A stretch of DNA of 64,000 bases from Anoxybacterium sp963668245 (GCA_963668245.2 CAXXKB010000003.1:1-64000); one strand, 5' to 3'; counted from the stretch's first letter, positions 26,239 through 34,190 are shown. Numbers and translations: made by a program. Notes: a model not told the origin generated them from the letters alone.

Positions 26239-26847
26239 TTAAGATAACTCTTCTAATTCCCCTTTTATCCGATAAACGGTGTCTCTAGTCACATCTGTCT
26301 CCTCTGGGATATTCTTGATAGGCTCGCTCTTCTTCAATTTGCTGACGATTACGTTGTATGTCATGCGGTCACGCAGGTTTTTGGCATTCGCCGCATACTT
26401 CATCGGACGGCCCTTGTAGTGGCCCTTCTTCTTAGCAATCTCAATCCCCTGTCTCTGCTTACGAATAATTTCTTCCCGTTCATTTTGGGCAATCCAGGAC
26501 AGTAACTGTACAACCATGTTCCGGATCAGTTTCTGCAGATTAGGATTTTCTAGGTCATGGTTTAGAATTGGCAAATTCAATACGATTAAACCAATTTCCT
26601 TCCGATCAAGCCGCTGCACCATCTGAACGATATCATCATAGTTCCGACCGAGTCAATCCAATGATTCCACAATCAAGACATCTTTCTCTCAATAATCCCA
26701 AAGCTTTCTGTAATTCTTCCCAATCTGACATACTCTTTCCGGATATTTTCTCTTCAAAGATTTTTTTGTCCCTGCTTTTTTGAGTGCCTCAATCTGTCGG
26801 TCCAGATTCTGGTCTGTGGTAGACACTCGCGCATATTCAATTTTCAT
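26239..26847 (-). pseudogene. Broken serine recombinase gene
   Basis: Read on the minus strand, the start codes for MKIEYARVSTTDQNLDRQI, the catalytic N-terminus of a resolvase/invertase. A missing base in an A-tract shifts the frame near residue 29 (KKSLKR instead of KKIFEEK). A second shift occurs near LLRE, and a TGA replaces the expected Arg codon in LD-R-LGRNYDD. The 3' part (26239-26622) stays open and includes IAQNEREEI and the C-terminal HTH. At least three disabling changes make a functional enzyme very unlikely. It is distinct from the intact resolvase at 17.6 kb. Confidence 0.85.
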
Positions 26848-27122
26848 CTGTTTTTTCCTTTTCCCGCACTTGATTTATTCGACACTTATAATCTGCATTA
26901 AGAATCCAATAAAATCAACATTTTACACGTGACGGTTTTAGGTACACTCTAAACCAGCATTTTTTGTAAGTATTAAATTTGATAATAAGGATCGTAGTAT
27001 TCACCAAAAAAATTTAGATGTAGAATCAAAATCACTCAAACCAAAGTAGGCCCGTTACGCAAGTTATTGTAACGGGCCTACTTTGGTTTAGTGGCATAAT
27101 TTAATGCATTTATCTTACTAAC
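26848..27122. other. Stretch with a 21-bp perfect inverted repeat
   Basis: No gene. AAACCAAAGTAGGCCCGTTAC (27038-27058) pairs without mismatch with the segment 27069-27089. It resembles a strong bidirectional terminator and separates the broken recombinase from the CRISPR-associated segment. Confidence 0.6.
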
Positions 27123-27158
27123 TGAATTGTCCCCTTACAAATCGGGGTAGTCTTTAAT
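27123..27158 (-). repeat. Isolated degenerate CRISPR repeat
   Basis: Positions 27130-27158 are identical to 29 of the 36 bases of the array repeat further right, and the base at 27129 also matches. On the minus (crRNA) strand the 5' part ATTAAAGACTACCCC and the GGGGAC are kept while the final GGTAAC is changed. Loss of the 3' end of the repeat is typical of the last repeat of an array. It lies directly against the stop codon of the secreted-protein gene, about 1 kb from the array. Confidence 0.85.
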
Positions 27159-28084
27159 TATGGAATAATCCAACCAGCTCCTAAATCTTGGTTATTTGTG
27201 CCGTTTCCAGTACCTACAGTATAAGTAGAACCATCTGCGCTTTGTTCTATCCATGTATCATTTCGCACTCCATCTTCGGTTGTAGCAGACCATCCGTACT
27301 CTATAGTTCCGCTAGACGAATAAGTTGGCGTGCTTGAACTAGAATTAGAAGAATAACTGCTAGAACTGTCTGGTTCAACATAAGTATATCCCGTATCGTA
27401 ATTAGAATCGTCGTAATTATTTGACGAACTGTAATTTGCAGAATCGCTATTAGACTCTTGGATGTATTGTTGTTCAGCTACACTTGCCGCTTGAGCTACG
27501 ACTGCAGCTTGTGCTTCAACTGCAACTTGAGCTTCTGCTTCTACTTTTGCCTGTGCTTCGTCTAATTGTTTAATTTTTTCTTCATATCGTTTTAAAATTT
27601 TATTTGTTTTATTATTAAATTGTTCTTTTTCATCACCAAAGTAAACTAGACCTTCTAAACTCAAAACTTTTTCTTTTAATGTGCTTAAAATATTAATTTT
27701 TTCGTTTAGGGAGTCTTTTGTTTCAATTTCCAGATCCTTTGTTGTATTGTCTAACAAAACCTTAATGTTTTCATTTTTAAATAATTCTTTTGACTTAGTA
27801 ATATAACTTTCATAGATTTTGATAATTTTTTCGTCTTTTTCATTTCCCTTTTTGTATCGACTGTATTCTGAAACCATGGATTTAAAATAATCTAATCTTT
27901 TAGCTTCATCTTTTTCATTATTAAATGAAGAATAATCACTTTGAATATCTTTACTTTCAGAAGCAATATTTTCATTATAGATTCTTTCTTCTTCTTTATT
28001 TTCCATTGCAATTGCTGTAAAACTACTTGAGGCCAACAACAGTACTGTTCCTAAAAGTAGTAAAATTTTATTTTTCTTTAACAA
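27158..28084 (-). CDS. Secreted Ser-rich protein located between CRISPR repeats
   Basis: The product has about 308 residues starting from TTG at 28084, preceded by GGAGGTGG 5-8 nt upstream; an ATG at 28099 overlaps that ribosome site. Residues 1-26 form a signal peptide (ILLLLGTVLLLASSSFTAIA). A helical, Lys/Glu-rich region (30-175) follows, then an Ala/Gln/Val/Glu coiled segment (~178-207), a Ser/Tyr/Asp-rich linker, and a Trp-containing C-terminal segment (IEYGWSATTEDG). It is probably exported and wall-associated, with no catalytic motif recognised. TATAAT (28121-28126, minus strand) lies 37 bp upstream. The gene fills the space between the last full array repeat and the isolated repeat, and is not a known cas gene. 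Confidence 0.75.
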   Translation of the reverse strand: MLKKNKILLLLGTVLLLASSSFTAIAMENKEEERIYNENIASESKDIQSDYSSFNNEKDEAKRLDYFKSMVSEYSRYKKGNEKDEKIIKIYESYITKSKELFKNENIKVLLDNTTKDLEIETKDSLNEKINILSTLKEKVLSLEGLVYFGDEKEQFNNKTNKILKRYEEKIKQLDEAQAKVEAEAQVAVEAQAAVVAQAASVAEQQYIQESNSDSANYSSSNNYDDSNYDTGYTYVEPDSSSSYSSNSSSSTPTYSSSGTIEYGWSATTEDGVRNDTWIEQSADGSTYTVGTGNGTNNQDLGAGWIIP

Positions 28085-28169
28085 GGGCTCCACCTCCATA
28101 TTTTTTGTTATTAATTTAACATTATATTGTTGATAAAAAGGGAATGATATTTGTTATATTCCTCCCTTA

Positions 28170-28867
28170 GTTACCGTCCCCTTACAAATCGGGGTAGTCT
28201 TTAATATGATGGAGGCTTCTCGATCGCCAATCATCGTTACCGTCCCCTTACAAATCGGGGTAGTCTTTAATTTAAATTCCTTGATTTCTCCGGTTGAGAG
28301 GGTTACCGTCCCCTTACAAATCGGGGTAGTCTTTAATTTCAATTATTCGACTTTGACTACGAATTCGGTTACCGTCCCCTTACAAATCGGGGTAGTCTTT
28401 AATAATTACGTAGAAGGTACGCTGAGGCTTTATCGTTACCGTCCCCTTACAAATCGGGGTAGTCTTTAATCACGTTTCAAATGGTGACGCCCATGCGTTT
28501 GTTACCGTCCCCTTACAAATCGGGGTAGTCTTTAATCGCGTCGAGGACTATATAGGCAAAGGCACCGTTACCGTCCCCTTACAAATCGGGGTAGTCTTTA
28601 ATCTTTATCCAAATACGCAGATTGTCCTAGCAGTTACCGTCCCCTTACAAATCGGGGTAGTCTTTAATGAATAGAAGTATATGGGCTCTGCATGGCTTGT
28701 TACCGTCCCCTTACAAATCGGGGTAGTCTTTAATGATGGATCTTTGCGATCTACATCAAAACGGGTTACCGTCCCCTTACAAATCGGGGTAGTCTTTAAT
28801 CCAAGCCGTCAAAAAAGAGCATTGGAAAGCGGTTACCGTCCCCTTACAAATCGGGGTAGTCTTTAAT
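28170..28867 (-). CRISPR. CRISPR array, type VI-A (Cas13a) style, 11 repeats
   Basis: Eleven identical 36-bp repeats start at 28170, 28236, 28302, 28368, 28435, 28501, 28567, 28633, 28699, 28765 and 28832. They are separated by ten unique spacers of 30-31 bp. On the minus strand each repeat reads ATTAAAGACTACCCC, a GATTTGTAA loop, then GGGGACGGTAAC. The GACTACC...GG-GAC plan with a CCCC/GGGG stem matches Cas13a direct repeats, and the 5' ATTAAAGACTACC matches what I recall for Carnobacterium gallinarum. In that orientation crRNAs carry a 5' repeat handle, so transcription should run right to left. No cas13a, cas1 or cas2 is in the window. The repeats show no decay, which suggests recent activity or recombination. 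Confidence 0.93.
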
Positions 28868-29215
28868 TATTCAGCCGAAAAAAATTGCTAAATCAACTGA
28901 TTGAGATGATTTTATTGTCTAAAAATCTGCCCATGCATAAGTAATACTTCAATAAGTTGGCAGTTTCTTGGACAATAGGTTTATCGAAAGCAATTAGTAT
29001 TACTATTATAACATTCAACCTATGCAGCTGGACATTCATATATTATATTCAAAGAGATTCCCATAAGCTTATCATACATATTAAATTTTGTGGCCCTCTA
29101 GTATCAAGGTACGATTCTATTATTCCAGATCAGATGAAATGAAGTGGAAGGAGTAGCGTCTTTACAGCGTTTCCCCTTCTATTTCACTATAACTCAAGAC
29201 TACTTATACATCGGT
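28868..29215. promoter_or_regulatory. Putative array leader
   Basis: AT-rich, gene-free DNA lying upstream of the array in the inferred direction of transcription. TATAAT occurs on the minus strand at 29004-29009, about 137 bp before the first repeat, with only a weak -35. It is the expected place for a leader, but promoter evidence is thin. Confidence 0.4.
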
Positions 29216-29407
29216 CTATTCATCATCTGGAACCTCGCATATGATCATTCGTGCATACATCTCAAATATTGCAGCCTCGACAATTTCTGCGGGTGTTTCA
29301 AAAAATTCATACTCCAAAGCCAGATGCGTTTGCAACGCTTCAATCATCTTCGTGTTACTGCCGTCTAATTTGAGGAACATATTGGATTCTAATGCGTCAT
29401 TCGACAT
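29216..29407 (-). CDS. Small acidic protein, copy A
   Basis: 63 residues starting at 29407 (MSNDALESN), with GGGAAGG 8 nt upstream. It is acidic, helical and without a recognised domain (ALQTHLALEYEFFETPAEIVEAAIFEMYA). A close copy lies at 40806-41057; the two agree up to EMYAR and then diverge where the duplicated segment ends. It is divergent from the YolD-like gene across an SOS-type control region, so the two may be co-regulated. Function unknown. Confidence 0.65.
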   Translation of the reverse strand: MSNDALESNMFLKLDGSNTKMIEALQTHLALEYEFFETPAEIVEAAIFEMYARMIICEVPDDE

Positions 29408-29524
29408 ACTGATCACCTTCCCTTTCTACCTAAAATATCCGCAGAATCTTCCGGGTGATTTATTTATGAACAGAAAAGTTTATAAATATTCCCTGCCTTT
29501 TTTTTAATATCCACGCGTGTTCGC

Positions 29525-29554
29525 TTTACAAAAACAAACATACGTTCTTATAAT
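29525..29554 (+). promoter_or_regulatory. Promoter with LexA-type SOS box, copy A
   Basis: TTTACA (29525-29530) and TATAAT (29549-29554) are 18 bp apart. The spacer holds CAAACATACGTTCT (29535-29548), whose reverse matches 12 of 14 positions of the Gram-positive LexA consensus CGAACRNRYGTTYC. Confidence 0.75.
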
Positions 29555-29619
29555 AGGAGTATAGACTTTGTAAGCTGTCCTAATTCATGACATGAAAGAA
29601 TGAGTGGAAGGTGAATATC

Positions 29620-30165
29620 ATGCTAAAAGAAACAAGAAATCGAACAGAAAAGGTATTTGAAGCGTACAATGACTACCACGATAGAGGTATGGTGAAGTGG
29701 CTGACCGCGTTCGCAATGGAAGAACTAGCACAGTCTATTTCTATCGGAAAAGAGGAGGCTATGAAGGATATTCCAATCCTGCCTCAGATGAGCTCTTTCG
29801 AAATCGATACAGCTTTAGCGGAGTCCATTCAAAAAAATCGTCTCGTATCGATACAATTGAACCAAAAGGACCGCTTCGGGCGACAATCAGAGTCTATCGT
29901 AGGGCAATTCAGAGGCTATCTCGCGGACAACAAGCTTTTGATTGATACGCAATGGATCTTACTGGAGAGCATTCGGAACGTACACATTTTGTATGAGCAG
30001 AAATGGTCTGAGATCCACGTTTTTACAGCAGATACAAAAGAAAAAAACGAGCTGAATTCCACGCGAGAGTTTCGACATAGTGTTTGTGTTGAAAACCAAG
30101 AAGCTTTTGACACTGCTATCACTTGGGTGGAAGACTTCAATCAGTGCACAGAATGGTTTGAATAA
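29620..30165 (+). CDS. YolD-like protein, copy A
   Basis: 181 residues from ATG at 29620, with GGAAGG 7 nt upstream. The middle (about 75-120) shows LVSIQLNQKDRFGRQ then a beta pattern ending WILLESIRNV. This resembles the YolD-like domain found next to UmuC-type DNA polymerases. The flanks are uncharacterised. The promoter carries an SOS box, fitting a DNA-damage role. No Y-family polymerase gene is present in this window. A paralogue lies at 41271-41816. The domain assignment is moderate. Confidence 0.65.
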   Translation: MLKETRNRTEKVFEAYNDYHDRGMVKWLTAFAMEELAQSISIGKEEAMKDIPILPQMSSFEIDTALAESIQKNRLVSIQLNQKDRFGRQSESIVGQFRGYLADNKLLIDTQWILLESIRNVHILYEQKWSEIHVFTADTKEKNELNSTREFRHSVCVENQEAFDTAITWVEDFNQCTEWFE

Positions 30166-30320
30166 CCCATACATGTAGGCCATTGAGAAAAACCTAAAAA
30201 TTTACCGTACAAGGACGGCCGTACGTAAAAATCAGATTTTTAAGTGCTTCTATCCATTTAAAACTATTTCCTCTCCCATTAAGAGAGCGTATACTTTTAA
30301 TCAAGGGGGGATCGCATTCA

Positions 30321-30557
30321 TTGGAACATTTCGCGCAGGTAGTTGAACAGATTGATGATAAAATAGCTGCCCTTAAATTGGATATCAAGGAAGCAGAATT
30401 GCACCTACATACGCAGCTGAACGCCGGTGTACCCGAAGAGCACTTATCTGATTATTATGCATTGCTGGAGACAAATGAAGGAAAGCTTAGTGGACTGAAC
30501 GAAGCACTAAGTATCCTTCAAACCGCATGGCTGAACTATACAGAGAGGGCGCTTTAA
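30321..30557 (+). CDS. Small helical protein, copy A
   Basis: 78 residues, starting at TTG with GGGGGG 10 nt upstream. Predicted all-helical, probably coiled coil (QIDDKIAALKLDIKEAELHL, then EEHLSDYYALLETNEGKL). No recognised family. The paralogue at 41972 has the same TTG start. It follows the YolD-like gene by about 155 bp with a TATACT box between, so it may have its own promoter. Confidence 0.6.
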   Translation: MEHFAQVVEQIDDKIAALKLDIKEAELHLHTQLNAGVPEEHLSDYYALLETNEGKLSGLNEALSILQTAWLNYTERAL

Positions 30558-30576
30558 AGCTCACGGGTCATCATGG

Positions 30577-30628
30577 CTGGAGACGTATCATGAATTGGTT
30601 GAATGGTTATATTGAAGGGCTCATACTC
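30577..30628 (+). pseudogene. Deleted copy of the small gene at 42228-42422
   Basis: The first 22 bp match the start of the gene at 42228, with its ATG changed to CTG. The sequence then jumps directly to the LNGYIE region, so about 120 bp are missing. The frame is no longer functional. It marks the ragged end of copy A. Confidence 0.75.
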
Positions 30629-30670
30629 ATTGATATTTCTGTATCATTTCCATTTTATTTGGATATTGAA

Positions 30671-31378
30671 TCAACTTTTCTTTTGATAATAATGGTCACG
30701 GCTTGCATCTTTGACATTGACCGGTACGCGGTTATAGACTGCTCCTAAGACATGAGCGTTCACCCGCTCTAAGGCTTCGGAGGCTTTCAAAGTATCCATC
30801 TTGGTCGAAACCCCGTGCTGGACAACAACGATGGTTCCATCCGCACGCCCAGCCACGATCTGCGCATCTGCAAAACCCAAAAGGGGCGGCGTATCATAGA
30901 TAACAAGGTCGAATTGATCCTCAAATTCCTGTTCCAGATGGATCATCCGTCTACTGGAAAGTAATTCCGCTGGGTTTGGTGGCGTAGGGCCACCCGTCAA
31001 GACCGACAAATCAGCCAGTCTCGTGTCTTGCACGTAATCTTGAACGACACCTGTCGGATTGTTCAACAAGTCCGTCAGGCCATGGATATTGGCTAATTTA
31101 AAATTCTCATGGACAGTCGGTCGTCTGAAATCACAGTCTGCCAACAAGACACGCATTCCTTGTTGGGCGATTGTGATGGCCAAATTGATGGCGACGGTTG
31201 ACTTGCCGACGTTATTGCTGGCTGAAGTAATCGCAAGCGAACGCAGTTGTTGGTCCACCATTGAAAAATGGATGTTCGTCCGCAGTACACGGAACTGTTC
31301 CGAGATGGCAGCAGACGGCAACGCCATGGTGATTGCAGCGCTCTGCTGAAATGGTTGATTATTTTTTCTTCTGAACAT
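30671..31378 (-). CDS. Exopolysaccharide tyrosine kinase (CpsD/CapB-like)
   Basis: Bacterial BY-kinase of the Wzc/CpsD type, about 235 residues from ATG 31378 (GGAGG 8 nt upstream). Walker A is SASNNVGKST, Walker A' is VLLADCDFRRPT and Walker B is DLVIYDTPP, all present. The C-terminus is short (HYYQKKS) instead of the usual Tyr-rich autophosphorylation cluster, so it may be truncated. No partner CpsB or CpsC and no glycosyltransferases are present; only a possible CpsC-like tail (ISEIKKEEF) precedes it in frame. It is therefore a stranded fragment of a capsule cluster inserted into the duplicated segment. Confidence 0.85.
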   Translation of the reverse strand: MFRRKNNQPFQQSAAITMALPSAAISEQFRVLRTNIHFSMVDQQLRSLAITSASNNVGKSTVAINLAITIAQQGMRVLLADCDFRRPTVHENFKLANIHGLTDLLNNPTGVVQDYVQDTRLADLSVLTGGPTPPNPAELLSSRRMIHLEQEFEDQFDLVIYDTPPLLGFADAQIVAGRADGTIVVVQHGVSTKMDTLKASEALERVNAHVLGAVYNRVPVNVKDASRDHYYQKKS

Positions 31379-31561
31379 GACCTTAGCCTCCGATTCGATC
31401 TTTTGCCGTTTCCAGCTCATGTACTGGGTGATCGCTGTGAATTCTTCTTTTTTTATCTCTGATATCGCCGATGCGGTTGCCGGCTTTGGATTACTCGATG
31501 CCCAAATACAGAGCTTTTTCGGACACTTCCACCAGCCGCTTCGATGCATGATTGCACAAAG

Positions 31562-31692
31562 TCATTGCTCTCCATCGTAGTCAAAACCGGCTGATGAAAC
31601 TGCGCAATTTTTTAGTTCTTTACGGACTGCTATGTATTTTTCTATTACTTCCCGCTGCATGAGAGCTTTTGCAATTTTTGGTTTTTTGCCAT
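31562..31692 (-). pseudogene. Frameshifted small gene
   Basis: GGGAGA precedes an ATG at 31692. One added A in the following A6 tract would restore a 43-residue protein containing ALMQREVIEKYIAVRKEL and ending DYDGEQ. As written it stops after 15 residues. TTGACA lies about 95 bp upstream on the same strand. I do not recognise the family. Confidence 0.4.
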
Positions 31693-32038
31693 AATATCGT
31701 TCTCCCTATGACAAATACAATCATTATTTTGTAAAACATAATAATTACGATTTTCAAACGAAAATTTATCATACTGTAGATGGATTGTCAACATAAACAA
31801 ACCTGGAATTACATTCATGTGCGGGAAATTGTGAAATAAAATGTATAAGAAAATAAATAAACCTGCTACACATTGACCTTACGCGCCTTCAGATAGGAGT
31901 CTATGCAATGCTAACCTGCATTCCCGAATTGTATAACGAGACAGGCTATAATGCTTGATAGCAATGAAGTTCCACCTCGTTATAAATTTCCGGGAATGCA
32001 CGGTACAAACGGAACGGATAGGCTTTCAGCATAGAAAC
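31693..32038. other. Gene-free junction region left of BRCT gene copy A
   Basis: AT-rich DNA without a credible gene. It replaces the 42423-42785 region of copy B and ends where homology with copy B resumes (CAGAAGAGCAGGG). Confidence 0.4.
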
Positions 32039-32057
32039 CAGAAGAGCAGGGTTCACC

Positions 32058-32369
32058 CTATCCTTTATTCCCTCTCATAGTCCCCACCACTTGGTTTAAA
32101 TGCAACAGGACTTTCTCCAGAAATGCCTGCTCGGACAAAACACAAACGGAATGCCCTTCTTGCTGCAAAGCTTCCACCTTCTGCATTTTCAGACTCCTCG
32201 GATCTTCTTGAAAGAGATTGGTATTCGCCTTTCCTACAACCAAGATTGTGGTATCTTTGGTAACCGCTGCTTGGGGTTTTCCTCCTAATGCAGTGACTAA
32301 TGCCTGCGCTTGTTTCCGCGACAACATATCCAATTTACCCGTAAATACAATTTTTTCGCCCAGAAACAT
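32058..32369 (-). CDS. Stand-alone BRCT-domain protein, copy A
   Basis: 103 residues forming a single BRCT domain: GEKIVFTGKLDMLSRKQA, then VTALGGKPQAAVTKDTTILVVG, and the conserved Trp position replaced by CVLSEQAFLEK. It resembles the BRCT of NAD-dependent DNA ligase and of some DNA polymerase III epsilon proteins, and could bind DNA ends or nicked DNA. Nearly identical to the copy at 42804-43115. Such single-BRCT genes occur on plasmids; the exact role is unknown. Confidence 0.85.
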   Translation of the reverse strand: MFLGEKIVFTGKLDMLSRKQAQALVTALGGKPQAAVTKDTTILVVGKANTNLFQEDPRSLKMQKVEALQQEGHSVCVLSEQAFLEKVLLHLNQVVGTMRGNKG

Positions 32370-32627
32370 AGTATCGCCTGCCTTTCCCCTTAGCTGGAAG
32401 GATTTTTTTCTCTATTTTACCCTTCTCGGAAGACTTTTATCAAGAATGATTAGCGAACGTGTATTCTTTGGGCAGAAATGCCCCTTATATTCCTCTAAAT
32501 CTAACATTAAACCCCTATTTACTTTAAACGGAATGGAAAAATAAAGGTTTTAAGCCACTTTCAGGTTGAATAATCGAAGGACTATCCGTTAAAATCCACT
32601 AGATTTAGCAGCGTACAAATTTTTCCG

Positions 32628-32721
32628 CGAATATAATCGAAAAAAATAAACAAAACAAATAGTTTTTAGAGTATAATCGAAATATATAGAGAAATAGAAA
32701 TTTATTAGCGTATACTCGGAA
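32628..32721. repeat. Three imperfect direct repeats before the ATPase gene
   Basis: GAATATAATCGAAA (32629-32642), GAGTATAATCGAAATATAT (32669-32687) and GCGTATACTCGGAATATAT (32708-32726) recur about every 40 bp. They contain promoter-like TATAAT and may be regulator sites or alternative -10 boxes. Confidence 0.5.
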
Positions 32722-32777
32722 TATATTTGGAAATCAGCCATATTTCGTCTATGTCGCAGGATGTGAGGAGGAACCGT

Positions 32778-33974
32778 ATGTTTAATCGTCAGAGTTATTT
32801 AGATAAATTGATTCAGGCAAAAGACAGCGATTTTGTAAAAGTACTGACTGGGGTGCGGCGCTGTGGGAAATCAACCCTCTTAATGCTGTATAAAGACTGG
32901 CTCCTGGAGCATGGAGTTGAAGAAGATCAAGTTATCGAAATCAGTTATGAAAAGATGGAAAATGAACCTTTAAAAGAGGGGCACCGCCTTCACGCTTACC
33001 TGAAGGAACGGATTCCAGAGCAGAAGCGGGTGTATCTGCTGATTGACGAAGCACAAGAAATTCAGGAATGGGCTAAGGTTATAAATAGTCTCAAGGTGAC
33101 ATTTAACGCGGACATTTATGTGACGGGATCGAACTCCAGTCTTTTTTCTGGAGAATACCTTACTTATTTATCCGGACGGTATATTGAAATAAAGGTCTAT
33201 CCCTTGTCTTTCCGTGAGTTTTTGGAGTTTAAACAGTACGATACGGTAAATAACCTAGAACAACATTATCAAGAATATCTCCGCAGCGGATCCTTCCCCG
33301 CAGTGAACCTGGTGGAAGACGAAAATTTGATTCGAACGATTAACCAAGGACTCTTTGATTCTATTTTCTCAAGAGATATTATTAGCCGCGGTGAAATAAG
33401 AGAAATTGGTGGCTTCTACAAGGTCGCAAAATTTGTATTTGATAACATTGGCAACAGTCTGTCCACCAATAAAATAGCCAATACGTTGCGCTCTGAGGGA
33501 TCAAAAATCAGTCATGACACAGTGGATAATTACTTGATGTTGATGTGTAACGCCTATATTCTCTACCAGTGCAGTCGTTATGATATACGCGGGAAAGAGC
33601 TCTTAAGAACAAACGGAAAGTATTATATTGTCGATATGGGGTTACGCAATCAATTGATCGGCTATAAGTCTTCCAATATGGGACATGATCTTGAGAACAT
33701 TGTGTTCTTAGAGTTAATCAGACGAGGATACCAGGTTTTTGTTGGCAAAAACGGGACCGCCGAAATTGATTTCATTGCGGAAAGATTGGAGACGAAAATG
33801 TATATTCAAGTCTCTCTATCGGTGATGGACGAGCAGACAAAAGAACGAGAATTCAAAGCTTTTGAAAAAATTACGGATAACTATCCGAAATGGTTGATTA
33901 CGATGGATCGATTGGATATGTCCCAAAATGGCATCCTTCACAAAAATGTATTTGATTTTCTACTGGAAGAGTAG
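32778..33974 (+). CDS. AAA ATPase with DUF4143 domain
   Basis: 398-residue P-loop ATPase. Walker A is GVRRCGKSTLL (about residue 27), Walker B is VYLLIDEAQEI (about 90), and TGSNSSLFSGE is the sensor segment. The C-terminal DUF4143 part holds YYIVDMGLRN and the nuclease-like GTAEIDFIAE...YIQVS pattern. GGAGGAA precedes the ATG at 32778, better than the ATG at 32727. These proteins are widespread, often on mobile elements, and their roles are poorly defined. Single gene. Confidence 0.88.
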   Translation: MFNRQSYLDKLIQAKDSDFVKVLTGVRRCGKSTLLMLYKDWLLEHGVEEDQVIEISYEKMENEPLKEGHRLHAYLKERIPEQKRVYLLIDEAQEIQEWAKVINSLKVTFNADIYVTGSNSSLFSGEYLTYLSGRYIEIKVYPLSFREFLEFKQYDTVNNLEQHYQEYLRSGSFPAVNLVEDENLIRTINQGLFDSIFSRDIISRGEIREIGGFYKVAKFVFDNIGNSLSTNKIANTLRSEGSKISHDTVDNYLMLMCNAYILYQCSRYDIRGKELLRTNGKYYIVDMGLRNQLIGYKSSNMGHDLENIVFLELIRRGYQVFVGKNGTAEIDFIAERLETKMYIQVSLSVMDEQTKEREFKAFEKITDNYPKWLITMDRLDMSQNGILHKNVFDFLLEE

Positions 33975-34020
33975 CGGTATCCAGCTTGCACGTTATATTT
34001 ACTGGAGCATAGAAGTGTTT

Positions 34021-34045
34021 TCAATACTCTCAAGTTATGACTATG
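34021..34045. promoter_or_regulatory. Second res-like site
   Basis: These 25 bp match 18220-18244 at 23 positions (TCAATACTCT, AAGTT, TGACTATG). The left arm of the inverted repeat is degraded. No resolvase gene is adjacent, so it may be a remnant of a lost transposon or of a recombination event. Confidence 0.5.
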
Positions 34046-34190
34046 ACTGTCTAGCTTATGCACCAATACAAACTAAAAAAAACTGATTATGAGTCATGCA
34101 ATCCGTTTTATCTGAATTATTCAGCAGACATTAAATAAACATACGGACAAAAAGATAGTGCCACTTCATCCCAGAAATAGCATTATCTTT

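Larger units (their letters stand above)
29251..30633 (+). repeat. Duplicated segment, copy A (left part)
   Basis: This segment is about 85-90 percent identical by eye to 40901-42400, in the same orientation. It contains the small acidic protein, the SOS-type promoter, the YolD-like gene and the small helical protein. A further shared part, the BRCT gene, is at 32039-32380 versus 42786-43128. In copy A the parts are split by a cpsD-containing insertion. Confidence 0.85.

Noticed and set aside
28154..28469. Open frames on both strands across the CRISPR array
   Set aside because: They are translations of the 36-bp repeats (KTTPICKGTV or VTVPLQIGVVF recurring) and not genes.
30671..31549. Longer start for the capsule kinase at 31549
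   Set aside because: The extra 57 residues lack a ribosome site and look like the tail of another protein, while GGAGG sits 8 nt before ATG 31378.
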